This document shows positions 63,366-64,000 of a DNA stretch of 64,000 nt, one piece after another. Every line of letters starts with the position of its first letter. Positions within the stretch are counted from its first letter, which is position 1. Origin of the DNA: an uncultured Pelagibacteraceae bacterium (lineage in GTDB: Bacteria; Pseudomonadota; Alphaproteobacteria; Pelagibacterales; Pelagibacteraceae); assembly GCA_902596975.1 (NCBI GenBank), contig CACJWS010000004.1:45288-109287 (forward strand), written 5' to 3'. The notes below the pieces were generated by a model. It had not been told where the DNA came from. It made no database searches and saw only the letters and a program-made list of their open reading frames with translations. The position numbers were made by a program, and so were the translations under genes.

Positions 63366-63641
63366 ATGATTCTTAAAGGCACAAAGTTTCAAATTAAAGT
63401 CTGGAAATACTTGAAAACAATTAAAAAAGGTAGTGTTTTAAGCTATTCTGACGTAGCAAAGGGTATTAATAAGCCTAAAGCTGTTAGAGCTGTAGCTAAT
63501 GCTATTGGAAAAAACCCATATGCTCCTAAAATACCTTGCCATAGAGTAATCAGGTCTGATGGGTCTCTTGGAGGATATTCTGGTAAAGGCGGTATAAAAA
63601 CAAAGAAAAAACTGCTCAAATCAGAGGGTATTTTGCTCTAA
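63366..63641 (+). CDS. One-domain Ogt/MGMT-type alkyltransferase
   Basis: 91 residues from ATG 63366; upstream in-frame codons would read through the structured RNA. It is only the DNA-binding/catalytic domain: helix-turn-helix region VLSYSDVAKGINKPKAVRAVANAIGKNPYA, active site PCHRVI (Cys present) and GGYSGKGGIKTKKKLL. The N-terminal domain of Ada/Ogt is missing. Alkyltransferase-like (ATL) proteins are this size but have Trp for the Cys; here Cys is kept, so methyl transfer from O6-alkylguanine is expected. Confidence 0.87.
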   Translation: MILKGTKFQIKVWKYLKTIKKGSVLSYSDVAKGINKPKAVRAVANAIGKNPYAPKIPCHRVIRSDGSLGGYSGKGGIKTKKKLLKSEGILL

Positions 63642-64000
63642 AAGCTACTAATACCAACGTTTTTTTTAAATTTAACAACATTTAGTATTACAATTTTAAA
63701 TTCCCCTATTGGTTGAAGCTTATAAATTGAAATCGTTAAATTTGCCCTATATATGGGGCATTAAACGCTATATTCATAAAATGCATTACTTTGGAAATTA
63801 TTAGGAAAATTATTGTTTTTTATGTATATTTTTTCAATTAATATTAAGAAATTTCCATATCAAAATAAAACTAAGCTTTTATTATCAATAGATTTGAAAT
63901 AAAATTTCTTAATAACTGTTGATTATATTGAATTATTGTCCCCTATCTCATATTCTAATTTTATTATCTATTTTTATAATTCAAATAACTCTATATTTAT
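63642..64000. other. No gene supported
   Basis: Strongly A+T-rich, with stops in all frames. The only structure noted is a 6-bp hairpin GCCCTA/TGGGGC at 63744-63759 without a T-run. A 26-codon frame at 63821 has no ribosome site and no recognisable pattern. Confidence 0.6.

Noticed and set aside
63177..63392. A 71-residue minus-strand reading frame rich in Pro, Ser and Arg
   Set aside because: Its composition is unlike any protein in the window and it is antisense to the structured RNA; the GNRA loops support the plus strand.

Overview
The window is a gene-dense, strongly A+T-rich stretch (coding DNA looks roughly 30% G+C) with very short or overlapping gene boundaries, lysine/asparagine/isoleucine-rich proteins and alphaproteobacterial gene orders: argS-(SPOR slot)-nagZ-scpA-scpB-tatABC-serS, yajC-secD-secF, recG facing sdhE, and tRNA-Pro next to an NDUFS4-like gene. 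This points to a streamlined marine alphaproteobacterium of the SAR11 clade (Pelagibacterales). The assignment rests on composition and gene order, not on a database search. No rRNA, insertion sequence or CRISPR array is visible.

Layout. 1-620: end of an EamA transporter and a small lysine-rich protein. 698-15586: a phosphate-starvation block holding a diacylglycerol-kinase-like gene, a PlcP-like phosphoesterase and an Agt-like glycosyltransferase (phospholipid-to-glycolipid exchange), phoR, an unknown exported protein, pstS-pstC-pstA-pstB-phoU-phoB, a SixA-like phosphatase on the other strand, then ppk and ppx. 15737-17520: a minus-strand operon with a small membrane protein, a thioredoxin-type ArsC, an AqpS-like channel and a Nudix hydrolase, fitting removal of arsenate that leaks in through Pst. 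Pho-box-like direct repeats (7 bp, 4 bp, 7 bp) occur before pstS, before the lipid kinase and before the arsenate operon.

17579-21648 is a zinc block: znuC-znuB-zur with two passenger genes, divergent from znuA, and two Zur-type palindromes between them. The ZnuA has an unusually long histidine/aspartate loop with a 90-bp tandem duplication. 21692-43383 is housekeeping: Ldh-type dehydrogenase, xthA, erpA, dgt, the argS-serS operon, yajC-secDF, a PuuD-like membrane protein, uvrA/ssb, gyrA, coaD, a cyclophilin and tgt. The Tgt appears to lack all four zinc ligands. 43434-60569 carries four tRNAs (Lys, Ser, Pro, Glu), recG, sdhE, rarD, a peptidoglycan cluster (lytic transglycosylase, SPOR lipoprotein, D,D-carboxypeptidase), tmk-holB-metG-tatD-MBL, gpx-nhaA, a BacA/SbmA-like transporter and glpX.

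From about 60.5 kb the window becomes accessory: a GIY-YIG protein 1 nt after tRNA-Glu, a glycosyltransferase, and a tyrosine recombinase with a 35-bp interrupted palindrome beside its start codon. A 59-residue membrane protein follows, then a sharply G+C-rich segment of about 190 nt (63177-63365). Its plus-strand transcript can fold into stems capped by three different GNRA tetraloops and ends exactly at the start codon of a one-domain Ogt-type alkyltransferase. That RNA, and the recombinase with its adjacent palindrome, are the best candidates for something undescribed. The last 359 bases hold no gene I can support.
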